From Marinomonas ostreistagni (lineage in GTDB: Bacteria > Pseudomonadota > Gammaproteobacteria > Pseudomonadales > Marinomonadaceae), in the NCBI RefSeq assembly GCF_016461785.1, contig NZ_JAEMUH010000004.1:219112-283111 (forward strand): DNA of 64,000 nt, read 5' to 3'. Position numbers and translations under genes: made by a program. Each line of letters starts with the position of its first letter. Position 1 is the stretch's first letter. The notes under the pieces are model-generated. The model had not been told where the DNA came from. It saw only the letters and a list, made by a program, of their open reading frames with translations, and made no database searches. Of the stretch, positions 28,030 through 37,181 are shown piece by piece.

Positions 28030-28758
28030 CTAGTTTTGTGTTGGTTTTTGCGTGTGCATCAAATAGTTTACGGATACATCGCGCTCGTTTAACTTGTATA
28101 CTTTAGTCAATGGGTTGTAAGTCATGCCAGTCATGTGCGTCACATCTAGGCCTGCTTGACGTGCAAAATTGCTTAACTCGGCGGGTTGAATGAATTTTGC
28201 GTAGTCGTGAGTGCCTTTTGGAAGCATTTTTAATACGTATTCAGCCCCTACAATTGCAAATAAGTAGGCTTTCGGATTGCGGTTAATCGTTGAGAAGAAT
28301 ACGTGGCCACCAGGCTTGCAGAGCTTCATGCACGCCTGAATAACAGATGCAGGATCTGGGACATGCTCAAGCATTTCAAGACAGGTCACTACATCGTATT
28401 GTTCAGCTTCTCGCTCGGCAATCTCTTCCGCAGTAATGCGTTCGTAATCGATGTTTAAACCGCTTTCTTCTTTGTGGAGATTGGCAACTGCAAGAGGGGC
28501 CTCGCCCATGTCAATGCCTTTCACATCGGCGCCCATTTGAGCAAGTGCTTCCGACAAAATGCCGCCGCCACAGCCGACGTCTATTGCTTTTTTGCCGCTT
28601 AGAGATGCTCTCTCGTTGATATAGTTGGCGCGTAGAGGGTTAATGTCATGTAGAGGTTTGAACTCACTTTCTTTGTCCCACCAGCGACTTGCAAGCGCTT
28701 CAAATTTTGCGACTTCGTCTAAATCTACATTGGTGCTGTTGGTTTGCTTAGTGGTCAT
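28030..28758 (-). CDS. ubiG: Ubiquinone biosynthesis O-methyltransferase
   Basis: 242-residue SAM-dependent methyltransferase performing both O-methylation steps of ubiquinone synthesis. The SAM motif I is [20 protein letters not shown] (about 59-78), followed by [13 protein letters not shown] (about 122-134). The N-terminal [21 protein letters not shown] matches UbiG. It is divergent from gyrA, as in many gammaproteobacteria, and forms an operon with yciK downstream. Confidence 0.95.
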   Translation of the reverse strand: MTTKQTNSTNVDLDEVAKFEALASRWWDKESEFKPLHDINPLRANYINERASLSGKKAIDVGCGGGILSEALAQMGADVKGIDMGEAPLAVANLHKEESGLNIDYERITAEEIAEREAEQYDVVTCLEMLEHVPDPASVIQACMKLCKPGGHVFFSTINRNPKAYLFAIVGAEYVLKMLPKGTHDYAKFIQPAELSNFARQAGLDVTHMTGMTYNPLTKVYKLNERDVSVNYLMHTQKPTQN

Positions 28759-29096
28759 CTCTTAATCCTATTCGGTTAGGGCTACTGCAGTAACGTGTGG
28801 TTACTTACTAGTATTCGTGCAAGTGTTGTTCTTTGGATCAACGCATTATAGCGATTATGCTCATGGCAACAAACTTTGCATGATCAAAGTTTGATGTATC
28901 AAGGTTTTTTCTAACGATAAACCTTAAGAGAGGTTAACAACTTATTGGGGAGTGAGTGCATCGAAAGACGGCAAATAAAACCTCTACAGATGATGGGTGT
29001 TCGCTAAATGCTTGTGGTATAATGCCGCGCTTACAAAAAGATGGCCGGAGCAGTCGTATTGTTATCTCGCTCCAAACATAAGGAACGGTAGTATCT
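28759..29096. other. Divergent regulatory region between ubiG and gyrA
   Basis: 338 bp without a gene. It holds a 9-bp inverted repeat CAAACTTTG/CAAAGTTTG (28870-28878, 28885-28893), a 7-bp repeat AAGGTTT/AAACCTT (28901-28907, 28919-28925) and the gyrA promoter with an extended -10 element. I see no RNA gene. Confidence 0.6.
29015..29023 (+). promoter_or_regulatory. gyrA promoter, extended -10
   Basis: TGGTATAAT is a perfect -10 hexamer (29018-29023) with the TGn extension. The -35 region at 17 bp (GGGTGT) is poor, which fits an extended -10 promoter. The leader is about 67 nt. Confidence 0.65.
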
Positions 29097-31784
29097 ATGG
29101 GTGAATTAGCCAAAGAAATTATTCCCGTCAGTATCGAAGATGAGCTGAAAGGTTCTTATCTTGATTACGCGATGAGTGTAATCGTTGGGCGTGCATTGCC
29201 TGATGTTCGAGATGGTTTGAAACCAGTTCACCGTCGTGTTTTATACGCGATGAATGAGCTTAAGAACGATTGGAATAAGCCCTACAAAAAATCGGCGCGT
29301 ATCGTCGGTGATGTGATCGGTAAATATCACCCTCATGGTGATTCAGCTGTGTATGAAACCATCGTTCGTATGGCGCAGCCATTTTCAATGCGTTATATGT
29401 TGGTTGACGGCCAAGGTAACTTTGGTTCAGTAGACGGTGACAGCGCAGCTGCAATGCGTTACACCGAGATCCGTATGGCGCGTATGTCGCACCATATGCT
29501 AATGGATCTGGAAAAAGAGACGGTTGATTTTGTACCAAACTATGATGGTACAGAGTTTATGCCGGATGTGTTGCCAACTCGTATCCCGGGCTTGCTGGTA
29601 AACGGCTCTGCGGGTATTGCTGTAGGTATGGCAACCAATATTCCTCCACATAACCTAGGTGAAGTCATCGATGGCTGTTTAAACGTTATCGATAACCCAG
29701 AAGTGACCATCGATGAATTGATGGAGCATATCCCTGGACCAGACTTCCCAACAGGTGCTTTTATTAATGGTCGTGCAGGCATCGTTGAAGCCTACAAGAC
29801 TGGTCGTGGTCGCATTTATATGCGTGCTCGCCACCATGTTGAAGACATGGAAAAAGGTAATCGACAAGCGATCGTCTTTACAGAGATTCCTTACCAGCTA
29901 AATAAGGCAAAAGTGATTGAAAAAATTGCTGAGCTGGTTAAAGAAAAGAAAATCGAAGGTATTAGCGAGCTACGTGACGAGTCTGATAAAGATGGTATGC
30001 GTATCGTGATTGAGCTACGTCGCGGTGAAAATCCAGATGTGGTGGTGAATAATATCTTTACTCAAACTCAGCTTCAGTCTGTGTTTGGTATCAACATGGT
30101 TGCCCTAGTGGATGGTCGTCCAGAGCTGTTGAACTTGAAACAAGTTCTTGAGTGCTTTGTGAAACACCGTCGTGAAGTGGTGACTCGCCGTACTATCTTT
30201 GAATTGCGTAAAGCACGTGAGCGTGGGCATGTTCTGGAAGGTTTGGCGGTAGCGCTTGCTAATATTGATCGCGTGATCGAGTTGATTCGTCAATCGCCAA
30301 CGTCTGCAGAAGCAAAAGAAAAGCTAATCTCAGAAACGTGGCAGCCTGGTAATGTCATGGCGATGCTTGAGCGCGCAGGTGCGGATGCATGTCGTCCTGA
30401 TGATCTGGATGCTGCGTATGGTTTCAATGATGGCGTTTACCGTTTGTCACCTGAGCAAGCACAAGCGATTCTTGACCTTCGTTTACACCGCTTAACAGGT
30501 CTTGAGCACGAGAAACTGTTGGGTGAATACAAGTCTTTGATCGATTTGATCGCTGAGTTGTTGGAAATCCTAGGTAACCCTGATCGCCTAATGGAAGTGA
30601 TTCGTGAAGAGCTAGAAGAAGCGCGCGATCAATTCGGCGATGCACGTCGTACCGAGATCCTGACATCTAAGCAAGATCTAACCATTGCAGACTTGATCGA
30701 TGAAGCACCAATGGTCGTGACGATTTCTGATACGGGTTATGCGAAAACACAGCCTCTAGAAGAATACAAAGCTCAACGTCGTGGTGGGCGTGGTAAATCT
30801 GCATCGGGAATGAAAGATGAAGATCATATCAGTCACCTGCTGGTGACCAGCAGTCACGACACCGTCATGCTGTTCAGTAACTTCGGTAAGGTTTACTGGT
30901 TGCGTGTGTTTGAGATTCCTGTCGGGAGTCGTGCATCAAAAGGCCGCCCAATTGTTAACTTGCTGCCATTGGCAGAAGGTGAGCATATCTCGGCGCTGTT
31001 GCCTTTGACTGCACCGGAGAAAACCGATGCGGACAGTGATGTTGATACGGATGTTGAAGAAGCAGAAGACGTTGCGGCGAGTAGCTACATCTTTATGGCA
31101 ACTGCGAACGGTACCGTTAAGAAAACGGCGATGGAGCATTTCGCTCGTCCGCGTTCAAGCGGTTTGATCGCGCTGAAGCTGGATGAAACAGATGCGTTGG
31201 TGGGTGTTGCGCAAACATCTGGCAATGATGACATTATGTTGGTTTCAAGCTCAGGTAAGACTATTCGCTTTAAGGAAACTGACGTTCGCCCAATGGGTCG
31301 AACTGCAGCCGGTGTTCGCGGTATCAAGTTAGCTGAAGAAGCAAAAGTCGTTTCTTTGATCGTGCCAAGTGCAGAGCAAGAAACGGCTGTGTTGATGGCC
31401 TGTGAAAACGGCTACGGTAAGCGCACTATGATCAGTGAATTCCCTGTTTACGGTCGTGGTGGTCAAGGCGTTATTGGTATTCAGGTGTCTGAGCGTAATG
31501 GTCCTGTGGTGGGTGCTACGCAGGTTGAAGATACCGATGAGGTTATCTTGATTACCGACATGGGGACTTTGGTGCGAACTCGTGTTTCAGAGATTTCATG
31601 TCAGGGTCGTAACACACAAGGCGTTACGCTTATTCGACTATCGAACGAAGAGCGTTTAGTGGGTGTGGAACGTGTCGTAGAGGATGACGATGCAGAAGTT
31701 GAAGCCGAACTGGTGGATGCTGATGTTGAGACAGTCGATACAGCAGACGAGCTTCAGAGTAATCCCCCAAGCTCTGAAGAGTAA
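29097..31784 (+). CDS. gyrA: DNA gyrase subunit A
   Basis: 895-residue subunit A of the type II topoisomerase that supercoils DNA. It carries the catalytic Tyr122 in [11 protein letters not shown], the GyrA box QRRGGRG (about 560) and the beta-pinwheel C-terminal domain, ending in an acidic tail ([19 protein letters not shown]). In the quinolone region the sequence is [13 protein letters not shown]: Ser83 is as in sensitive E. coli; residue 87 is Glu instead of Asp, a substitution also seen naturally in other genera. The gene starts a cluster with serC, pheA, tyrA/aroA, cmk and rpsA, with a hairpin between gyrA and serC. Confidence 0.97.
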   Translation: MGELAKEIIPVSIEDELKGSYLDYAMSVIVGRALPDVRDGLKPVHRRVLYAMNELKNDWNKPYKKSARIVGDVIGKYHPHGDSAVYETIVRMAQPFSMRYMLVDGQGNFGSVDGDSAAAMRYTEIRMARMSHHMLMDLEKETVDFVPNYDGTEFMPDVLPTRIPGLLVNGSAGIAVGMATNIPPHNLGEVIDGCLNVIDNPEVTIDELMEHIPGPDFPTGAFINGRAGIVEAYKTGRGRIYMRARHHVEDMEKGNRQAIVFTEIPYQLNKAKVIEKIAELVKEKKIEGISELRDESDKDGMRIVIELRRGENPDVVVNNIFTQTQLQSVFGINMVALVDGRPELLNLKQVLECFVKHRREVVTRRTIFELRKARERGHVLEGLAVALANIDRVIELIRQSPTSAEAKEKLISETWQPGNVMAMLERAGADACRPDDLDAAYGFNDGVYRLSPEQAQAILDLRLHRLTGLEHEKLLGEYKSLIDLIAELLEILGNPDRLMEVIREELEEARDQFGDARRTEILTSKQDLTIADLIDEAPMVVTISDTGYAKTQPLEEYKAQRRGGRGKSASGMKDEDHISHLLVTSSHDTVMLFSNFGKVYWLRVFEIPVGSRASKGRPIVNLLPLAEGEHISALLPLTAPEKTDADSDVDTDVEEAEDVAASSYIFMATANGTVKKTAMEHFARPRSSGLIALKLDETDALVGVAQTSGNDDIMLVSSSGKTIRFKETDVRPMGRTAAGVRGIKLAEEAKVVSLIVPSAEQETAVLMACENGYGKRTMISEFPVYGRGGQGVIGIQVSERNGPVVGATQVEDTDEVILITDMGTLVRTRVSEISCQGRNTQGVTLIRLSNEERLVGVERVVEDDDAEVEAELVDADVETVDTADELQSNPPSSEE

Positions 31785-31791
31785 AGTTCTA

Positions 31792-31817
31792 GGCGCACCT
31801 TGAGTGCGCCTTCTTTT
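31792..31817 (+). terminator. Terminator or attenuator between gyrA and serC
   Basis: GGCGCAC and GTGCGCC form a 7-bp GC-rich stem with a 5-nt loop, followed by TTCTTTT. It lies 7 bp after gyrA and 47 bp before serC. Confidence 0.7.
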
Positions 31818-31856
31818 GTGCCATAAGGTACATTTTTAAATGAGGTTTTAGGCAGA

Positions 31857-32939
31857 ATGAGCCGCGTTTACAACTTTTGTTCTGGTCCCGCCGCGCTTCC
31901 AGAAGCCGTATTGGAAAAAGCGCAAGCAGAGTTACTTGATTGGCACGGTAAAGGCGTGTCGGTCATGGAGATGAGTCACCGTAGTGAAGAGTTTATGTCG
32001 ATTTTGGCATCGACCAAAGCTCGTTTAACGCGCTTGTTAAACATTCCTGACAATTATGAAATTGTGTTTGCTCAGGGTGGTGCGTCAGCGCTGTTTGCTC
32101 AAATTCCAGCAAACCTAACAAATGGCTTTGATTCCGCTTGTTATTTAGATACCGGTGCATGGTCGACGAAAGCGATTAAAGAAGCTAAGAAATACACAAA
32201 TGTTGTATTGGCTGGTTCAACAAAAGATGTGAGCTACACGTCAGTGCCCGATTTTTCTTCTTTGAATCTTGATGAAAAGGCCGCTTACTTACACTTAACG
32301 CCTAATGAAACCATTGGCGGTTTAGAGTTTGCAGACTTGCCTGAAACCAATCTTCCTATCGTGGCAGATTTATCTTCGACCATCCTTTCTCGTGAAATAG
32401 ATGTGTCGAAGTACGGCTTGATCTATGCTGGTGCGCAAAAGAACGTGGGGCCAGCTGGTGTTGTGATCAACATTATTCGCAAAGACTTGTTGGCGCGTAG
32501 CAACAATGATGCGCTGCCGAGTGTATGGTCTTTCGAGAATCTTGCGAAGAACGACTCCATGATCAATACGCCGCCTACCTTTGCAATTTACCTAGCTGAC
32601 TTGGTGTTCGAGTGGTTGGAAACACAAGGTGGCGTAACAGCCATGGAAAAAGTAAATGTTGAAAAAGCAGAAATGCTTTACAGCGCGATTGATAACAGTG
32701 GCTTCTATTCGAATCCAATTGATGTACGTTACCGCTCGCGAATGAACGTGCCATTTGTGTTGGCAGATGAATCACTTGAAAAGACTTTCCTAAAAGAGTC
32801 TGAAGAGGCCGGGCTTCGCACTCTTGCTGGACACCGTTCAGTGGGTGGTATGCGTGCAAGTATCTACAATGCTATGCCAATTGAAGGCGTGAAAGCATTG
32901 ATCGATTTCATGCAAGCATTTGAGAAACGCTACGGTTAA
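31857..32939 (+). CDS. serC: Phosphoserine transaminase
   Basis: 360-residue PLP-dependent aminotransferase converting 3-phosphohydroxypyruvate to O-phosphoserine and also acting in pyridoxal-phosphate synthesis. The opening YNFCSGPAALPEAVLEKAQ and the PLP-lysine region IYAGAQKNVGPAGVV (Lys near 197) match the family, and HRSVGGMRASIYNAMPIE closes it. It leads the serC-pheA-tyrA/aroA-cmk-rpsA series, 21 bp before pheA. Confidence 0.96.
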   Translation: MSRVYNFCSGPAALPEAVLEKAQAELLDWHGKGVSVMEMSHRSEEFMSILASTKARLTRLLNIPDNYEIVFAQGGASALFAQIPANLTNGFDSACYLDTGAWSTKAIKEAKKYTNVVLAGSTKDVSYTSVPDFSSLNLDEKAAYLHLTPNETIGGLEFADLPETNLPIVADLSSTILSREIDVSKYGLIYAGAQKNVGPAGVVINIIRKDLLARSNNDALPSVWSFENLAKNDSMINTPPTFAIYLADLVFEWLETQGGVTAMEKVNVEKAEMLYSAIDNSGFYSNPIDVRYRSRMNVPFVLADESLEKTFLKESEEAGLRTLAGHRSVGGMRASIYNAMPIEGVKALIDFMQAFEKRYG

Positions 32940-32961
32940 TTGTAATTAGGAAACACGCTCT

Positions 32962-34083
32962 ATGACGACTAAAAACGATACAACAACGATCACGCTGCCA
33001 ATGCTTCGCGATCGAATTGATGCGATTGACGCGCAAATTCAAGACTTGATAAATGAGCGCGCAGCCTGTGCGCAAAAGGTAGCTGAGGTGAAGCTTACCG
33101 AGCAGGGCGACCAGAATGTTGTGTTTTATCGTCCGGAGCGTGAAGCCCAGGTGTTACGACGTGTAATGGAGCGTAATAAAGGGCCTTTGGGTAATGAGGA
33201 GATGGCCAAAATCTTTCGTCAGGTCATGTCTTCCTGCTTAGCTCTTGAGCGCCCAATGCGCATTGCCTTTTTGGGCCCTGAAGGGACGTTTACACAACAA
33301 GCTGCGTTAAAGCATTTTGGGCAATCCATCATCAGCGCGCCAATGGCTGCTATCGATGAGGTGTTCCGTGAAGTTGAGTCTGGTGCGGCAAATTATGGTG
33401 TCGTGCCGGTTGAAAACTCCACAGAGGGTGTGGTGAATCACACGCTGGATAGCTTTAGAAACTCACGCTTGAAAATTTGTGGTGAAGTAGAAGTGCGTAT
33501 TCACCATAACTTGCTGGTTGCGCCTAATATCAATCCAGATGATGTGACACATATCTACTCCCATCAACAGTCATTGGCACAATGTCGAGCTTGGCTTGAT
33601 CGCTATTGGCCGCATGCTGAGCGCGTGGCGGTAAGCTCCAATGCTGAAGGTGCTCGTTTGGCTGCTGAAGCTGGTAAGAATGGTAAAGCTGTAGCAGCCA
33701 TTGCCGGTGACATCGCTAGCCAACTGTATAATTTAGAAGTTGTTTCCGCGAATATTGAGGATCAGCCAGACAATACCACTCGATTCCTTATTATTGGTAA
33801 CGAAAAAGTGCCTCAAAGTGGCAAGGATAAAACATCGTTGCTGGTCAGTGCCAAAAACGAGCCAGGTGCTTTGTACCGTCTACTAGAGTCTTTTGAGCGT
33901 CACGGTGTTGATATGACACGCTTAGAGACTCGTCCCTCGTTAATTAGCAAATGGGGCTATGTCTTCTATATCGATTTCTGGGGGCATTGTGAGGATGAGG
34001 CATGTCGTGCAGTGATTGATGAATTGCGTGAGAGAGCATCGGAAGTAAAAGTTCTGGGTTCTTACCCAGTCGCAGTTCTTTAG
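32962..34083 (+). CDS. pheA: Chorismate mutase/prephenate dehydratase (P-protein)
   Basis: 373-residue bifunctional enzyme on the path from chorismate to phenylpyruvate. An AroQ-type chorismate mutase occupies about 12-95 (LRDRIDAIDAQIQDLINERA). The prephenate dehydratase domain occupies about 105-285, with FLGPEGTFTQQAA and the catalytic Thr region NTTRFLIIG. The C-terminal ACT regulatory domain (about 290-373) carries KTSLLVSAKNEPGALYRLLE and the ESRP equivalent ETRPS, which binds phenylalanine for feedback inhibition. The gap to the next gene is 28 bp. Confidence 0.96.
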   Translation: MTTKNDTTTITLPMLRDRIDAIDAQIQDLINERAACAQKVAEVKLTEQGDQNVVFYRPEREAQVLRRVMERNKGPLGNEEMAKIFRQVMSSCLALERPMRIAFLGPEGTFTQQAALKHFGQSIISAPMAAIDEVFREVESGAANYGVVPVENSTEGVVNHTLDSFRNSRLKICGEVEVRIHHNLLVAPNINPDDVTHIYSHQQSLAQCRAWLDRYWPHAERVAVSSNAEGARLAAEAGKNGKAVAAIAGDIASQLYNLEVVSANIEDQPDNTTRFLIIGNEKVPQSGKDKTSLLVSAKNEPGALYRLLESFERHGVDMTRLETRPSLISKWGYVFYIDFWGHCEDEACRAVIDELRERASEVKVLGSYPVAVL

Positions 34084-34111
34084 GTGAAAACTCAAGAAAA
34101 AGGCACTTGCG

Positions 34112-36316
34112 ATGCAAGATAATAAAAAAGAATTTGGCAATGTCTTAATTGTCGGCTTAGGTATGATAGGTGGTTCTTTTGCTAAGAGCCTTAAGCTTCA
34201 AGGCTTGGCAACGCTTTATGGGGCAGATCGTCGAGCAGGGGAGTTGACCCTAGGGGTTTCTACAGGGGTGATTGATTATCCTGCTCAGTTGGACGAAGCA
34301 ACTATTTCCAATATGGACATCATTATTCTAGCGACGCCAGTGCGTGCTATGGAATCCGTATTGACGGAAATTAAACCTTTTATTAAGCCAACAACCTTAA
34401 TTACGGATGTGGGGTCAACTAAGGGTAGTGTTGTCGCCGCTGCAAAAAAAGTATTTGGTGAGGCGCCGGCTAACTTTATTCCGGGGCATCCTATTGCAGG
34501 CGCTGAGAAAAGTGGTGTGTTGGCTGCGAATCCTCATCTATTTGAAAAGCATATGGCTATTGTTACGCCATTACCTTATTCCGATCCTGAGTTGTTAGAT
34601 CGACTGCATCGTTTATGGCGTGCTGTTGGTGCGGATGTGGTTAGCATGGATGTGGATCACCATGATCATGTATTGGCTGCTTCAAGTCATTTACCTCATT
34701 TGCTGGCTTATACGTTGGTTGATGCGCTGGCAAATGCTGAGCGTAGCCAAGATATTTTCCGCTTTGCTGCAGGTGGTTTTAGGGATTTTACTCGAATTGC
34801 GTCAAGTGATCCGGTTATGTGGCGGGATGTATTTCTTGCAAATAAGGATGCCACTCTGGCCACTCTGGACTTATTTACTGAGCGTTTAGATGAAATGCGT
34901 CAAGCAATCGTTGAAGCTGATGGTGCTTCCATGTATGGCGTATTCACTCGAGCTAAATCTGCCCGTGATCATTTCCTGCGACTGTTAGAGCAGCGAACGT
35001 TAGGAAAACCTCAAGAAAAGGCGGTCGCTATCAGTGTAAGTCCTGCTTCGGCCATCAATGGTGAAGTCAAATTGATCGGTGACAAATCTTTGTCACATAG
35101 AGCGCTTATAATGGCAGCCCTTGCCAAAGGGGTCAGTGAATTAAGTAATATTGATCTTACTGGCGACGTCAAAGTGACCATGCAAGCTCTCAAGGATATG
35201 GGGGTTGTCATTGAAGAGTTTGGCTATGGTGCGGTTAGAGTTCATGGTGTTGGAAGGCGAGGGTTGAGAGCACCAATCGCACCAATCAATGTGCATAATT
35301 CTGCTACATCATTATATTTGCTTGCACCTGTTTTATCTGGTCAATCATTCAGTGTGGAAGTGATTGGTGAAGATGCGCTTCTTAATACTCCGTTTACACA
35401 TTTGCTTGCGTTGATGAGAGCTGCGGGGGCTTCTGTTAACAGTGCATCAGCCGATTGTTTGCCATTCAAGTTTACGCCAGCTGAGTTGTTACCTGTGAAT
35501 GTTGTGCTGCCTGGCCCACCATCTTCACGTTTGATGTCAAGTGCCGTGCTGTTGAGTTTGTTTGCTGAAGGGCACAGCCAGTTCTCTGCTGCATTAAGCT
35601 TTGATGATCAGGTTCGTGCCTTGTTTGCGAGTTTTGGTGTTGTTGTGAATGGAGAGCAGGATATTGCTGTTTCAAGTCCGGAGCTCAACGGGTCAACATT
35701 AGATCTGCCGGCAGATATGCAACAAACGCTGTGGTCGGTATTGATGGCGACACTTTTGCCGGGCTCATCGCTACGACTAGAGGGTGTTTCTACTCAAGGG
35801 CGCATGATGAAGGTGCTCACTTTGTTGCAAAGCTCCGGGGCAAAAATTGACTGGATAGATGAACCTATAGGTGTGTTTGCTGCTCAAAGTGTTCAAGTAA
35901 GTTTTGCGAAACTCTCGTCTTTTAACTTGAGTACAGAGCAATCTTACGAGATGAGAGAGTTTTTAACTCAGCTGGCGACTGCCGCGGTGTATGCGGATGG
36001 TAATAGCCAGTTCGAGGGAGTTTCACATTTACCCTACTTCTATGAAGATCGTATCACTACGCTTGTGGATGGGGTGAATCATATTGGTGGCGTCGCTGAG
36101 TGGCGTGCCGGAACATTATTAATAAAAGGATGTACCCCTCAGGGTGGGGACTTGGACAGTGCAGGTAACGAGTTGGTGGCGTTGGCATTTCTATTGCTAG
36201 CAGCCCGTTGCCGCAACGGTGCGACAGTCAGGGATTGTCAGAAATTGTTAGCGCAAATTCCAAACTTAGAAGAAATTGCTGCGCAGCTGGGTTTAAAGTG
36301 CTCAGTGCAAAGCTAA
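34112..36316 (+). CDS. tyrA: TyrA-AroA fusion: prephenate dehydrogenase joined to a degenerate EPSP synthase domain
   Basis: 734 residues. The TyrA half (about 1-295) is intact: GLGMIGGSFAKSL at 16-28, the GHPIAGAEKSG motif at 125-135 and SSHLPHLLAYTLVDA near 191-205. The AroA-like half (about 305-734) keeps K325, S326 and R330 in IGDKSLSHRALIMAAL, the first substrate loop. Against E. coli AroA, other active-site residues have changed: R100 to Y402, R124 to T426, Q171 to R473, D313 to E616, K340 to F643, E341 to Y644 and R386 to N686; R344 (R647) remains and K411 is also replaced. The frame is open and the fusion in pseudomonads has a canonical AroA domain. I infer that TyrA works and that EPSP synthase activity is lost or very low, with a functional AroA encoded elsewhere. 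The gap to cmk is 15 bp. Confidence 0.85.
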   Translation: MQDNKKEFGNVLIVGLGMIGGSFAKSLKLQGLATLYGADRRAGELTLGVSTGVIDYPAQLDEATISNMDIIILATPVRAMESVLTEIKPFIKPTTLITDVGSTKGSVVAAAKKVFGEAPANFIPGHPIAGAEKSGVLAANPHLFEKHMAIVTPLPYSDPELLDRLHRLWRAVGADVVSMDVDHHDHVLAASSHLPHLLAYTLVDALANAERSQDIFRFAAGGFRDFTRIASSDPVMWRDVFLANKDATLATLDLFTERLDEMRQAIVEADGASMYGVFTRAKSARDHFLRLLEQRTLGKPQEKAVAISVSPASAINGEVKLIGDKSLSHRALIMAALAKGVSELSNIDLTGDVKVTMQALKDMGVVIEEFGYGAVRVHGVGRRGLRAPIAPINVHNSATSLYLLAPVLSGQSFSVEVIGEDALLNTPFTHLLALMRAAGASVNSASADCLPFKFTPAELLPVNVVLPGPPSSRLMSSAVLLSLFAEGHSQFSAALSFDDQVRALFASFGVVVNGEQDIAVSSPELNGSTLDLPADMQQTLWSVLMATLLPGSSLRLEGVSTQGRMMKVLTLLQSSGAKIDWIDEPIGVFAAQSVQVSFAKLSSFNLSTEQSYEMREFLTQLATAAVYADGNSQFEGVSHLPYFYEDRITTLVDGVNHIGGVAEWRAGTLLIKGCTPQGGDLDSAGNELVALAFLLLAARCRNGATVRDCQKLLAQIPNLEEIAAQLGLKCSVQS

Positions 36317-36331
36317 ATAAGAGGAACAGAT

Positions 36332-37015
36332 ATGATGAATCAAGCCCCAGTTATTACGATTGATGGCCCAAGTGGTGCTGGTAAAGGCACAGTAAGTCAA
36401 TTAGTCGCCGAGAAGCTGGGTTGGCATTTGCTTGATAGTGGTGCGCTTTATAGGTTGCTAGCGTTGGCTGCGTCTCACCATGGAATTGAGCCAGATGATG
36501 TTGAAGCTTTGAAGGTTTTGGCAGAGCATTTGGATATTCAATTCCAGCAGTCTGAAGAAGGTAAAGTTGAAATTATTTTAGAAGGTGAAGTTGTTACGCA
36601 GGCAATACGTACAGAAATCGTCGGCAATCAGGCCTCTAAGTTGGCTGCGATTCCTGATGTGCGTGAAGGCTTGCTATTGCGTCAACGAGCTTTTGCCCAA
36701 ACGCCTGGTTTAGTTGCCGATGGTCGTGATATGGGGACGGTCGTATTCCCTGAAGCCAGCATTAAAGTATTTTTGACTGCTTCGCCAGAGGAGCGTGCTC
36801 AGCGTCGTTTATTGCAGTTAGAGCAAAAAGGCGAAAGCGTGAATTTCAAGGAGTTGGTGCAAAGTATTAAAGAGCGTGATGAACGTGATGCGAATCGCCC
36901 AATTGCTCCATTGGTACCCGCTGTTGGCGCACTGGTCATTGATAGTACTGACATGTCAATTGATCAAGTTGTTGAAGTTGTGCTGGCTGAAGCGGCAAAA
37001 GCTTCCTACATTTAA
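36332..37015 (+). CDS. cmk: Cytidylate kinase
   Basis: 227-residue CMP/dCMP kinase. The P-loop is GPSGAGKGT (about 12-20), [14 protein letters not shown] follows, and [13 protein letters not shown] (about 130-142) and the lid DERDANR (about 187-193) are present. GAGGAAC precedes the ATG pair; either of the two ATG codons may be the start. It continues the aromatic-gene cluster and precedes rpsA, the usual arrangement in gammaproteobacteria. Confidence 0.95.
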   Translation: MMNQAPVITIDGPSGAGKGTVSQLVAEKLGWHLLDSGALYRLLALAASHHGIEPDDVEALKVLAEHLDIQFQQSEEGKVEIILEGEVVTQAIRTEIVGNQASKLAAIPDVREGLLLRQRAFAQTPGLVADGRDMGTVVFPEASIKVFLTASPEERAQRRLLQLEQKGESVNFKELVQSIKERDERDANRPIAPLVPAVGALVIDSTDMSIDQVVEVVLAEAAKASYI

Positions 37016-37045
37016 GTAGGAAGCTGTATTAATGCTCATTCTTTG

Positions 37046-37054
37046 TGCTAAAAT
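37046..37054 (+). promoter_or_regulatory. rpsA promoter, extended -10
   Basis: TGCTAAAAT has the TGn extension and a -10 matching TATAAT at five of six positions. It lies 31 bp after cmk and about 128 bp before the rpsA start, in front of the structured leader. Confidence 0.5.
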
Positions 37055-37075
37055 ACCGCGATTAAAATTTTAGTC

Positions 37076-37163
37076 GGCTTGGTGCCAGCAACAGCCAAGT
37101 CGCATTCAATGTAAATTAGCCCCACATAGGCTGGCGATGTGGCAGGGAACATTTAGTTGTTCC
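37076..37163 (+). promoter_or_regulatory. Structured rpsA leader, probable S1 autoregulatory element
   Basis: Three consecutive hairpins lie in the leader: GGCTTGG/CCAAGTC (37076-37101), CCACAT/ATGTGG (37122-37142) and GGAACA/TGTTCC (37146-37163), followed by an AU-rich stretch and AGGA. E. coli rpsA has a three-hairpin leader through which free S1 represses its own translation. The match here is in layout only. Confidence 0.6.
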
Positions 37164-37181
37164 GTATATATAGGAATCACA

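Noticed and set aside
29337..29375. Quinolone-resistance mutation in gyrA
   Set aside because: Residue 87 is Glu instead of Asp, but Ser83 is unchanged and Glu87 occurs naturally in other genera, so resistance cannot be claimed.
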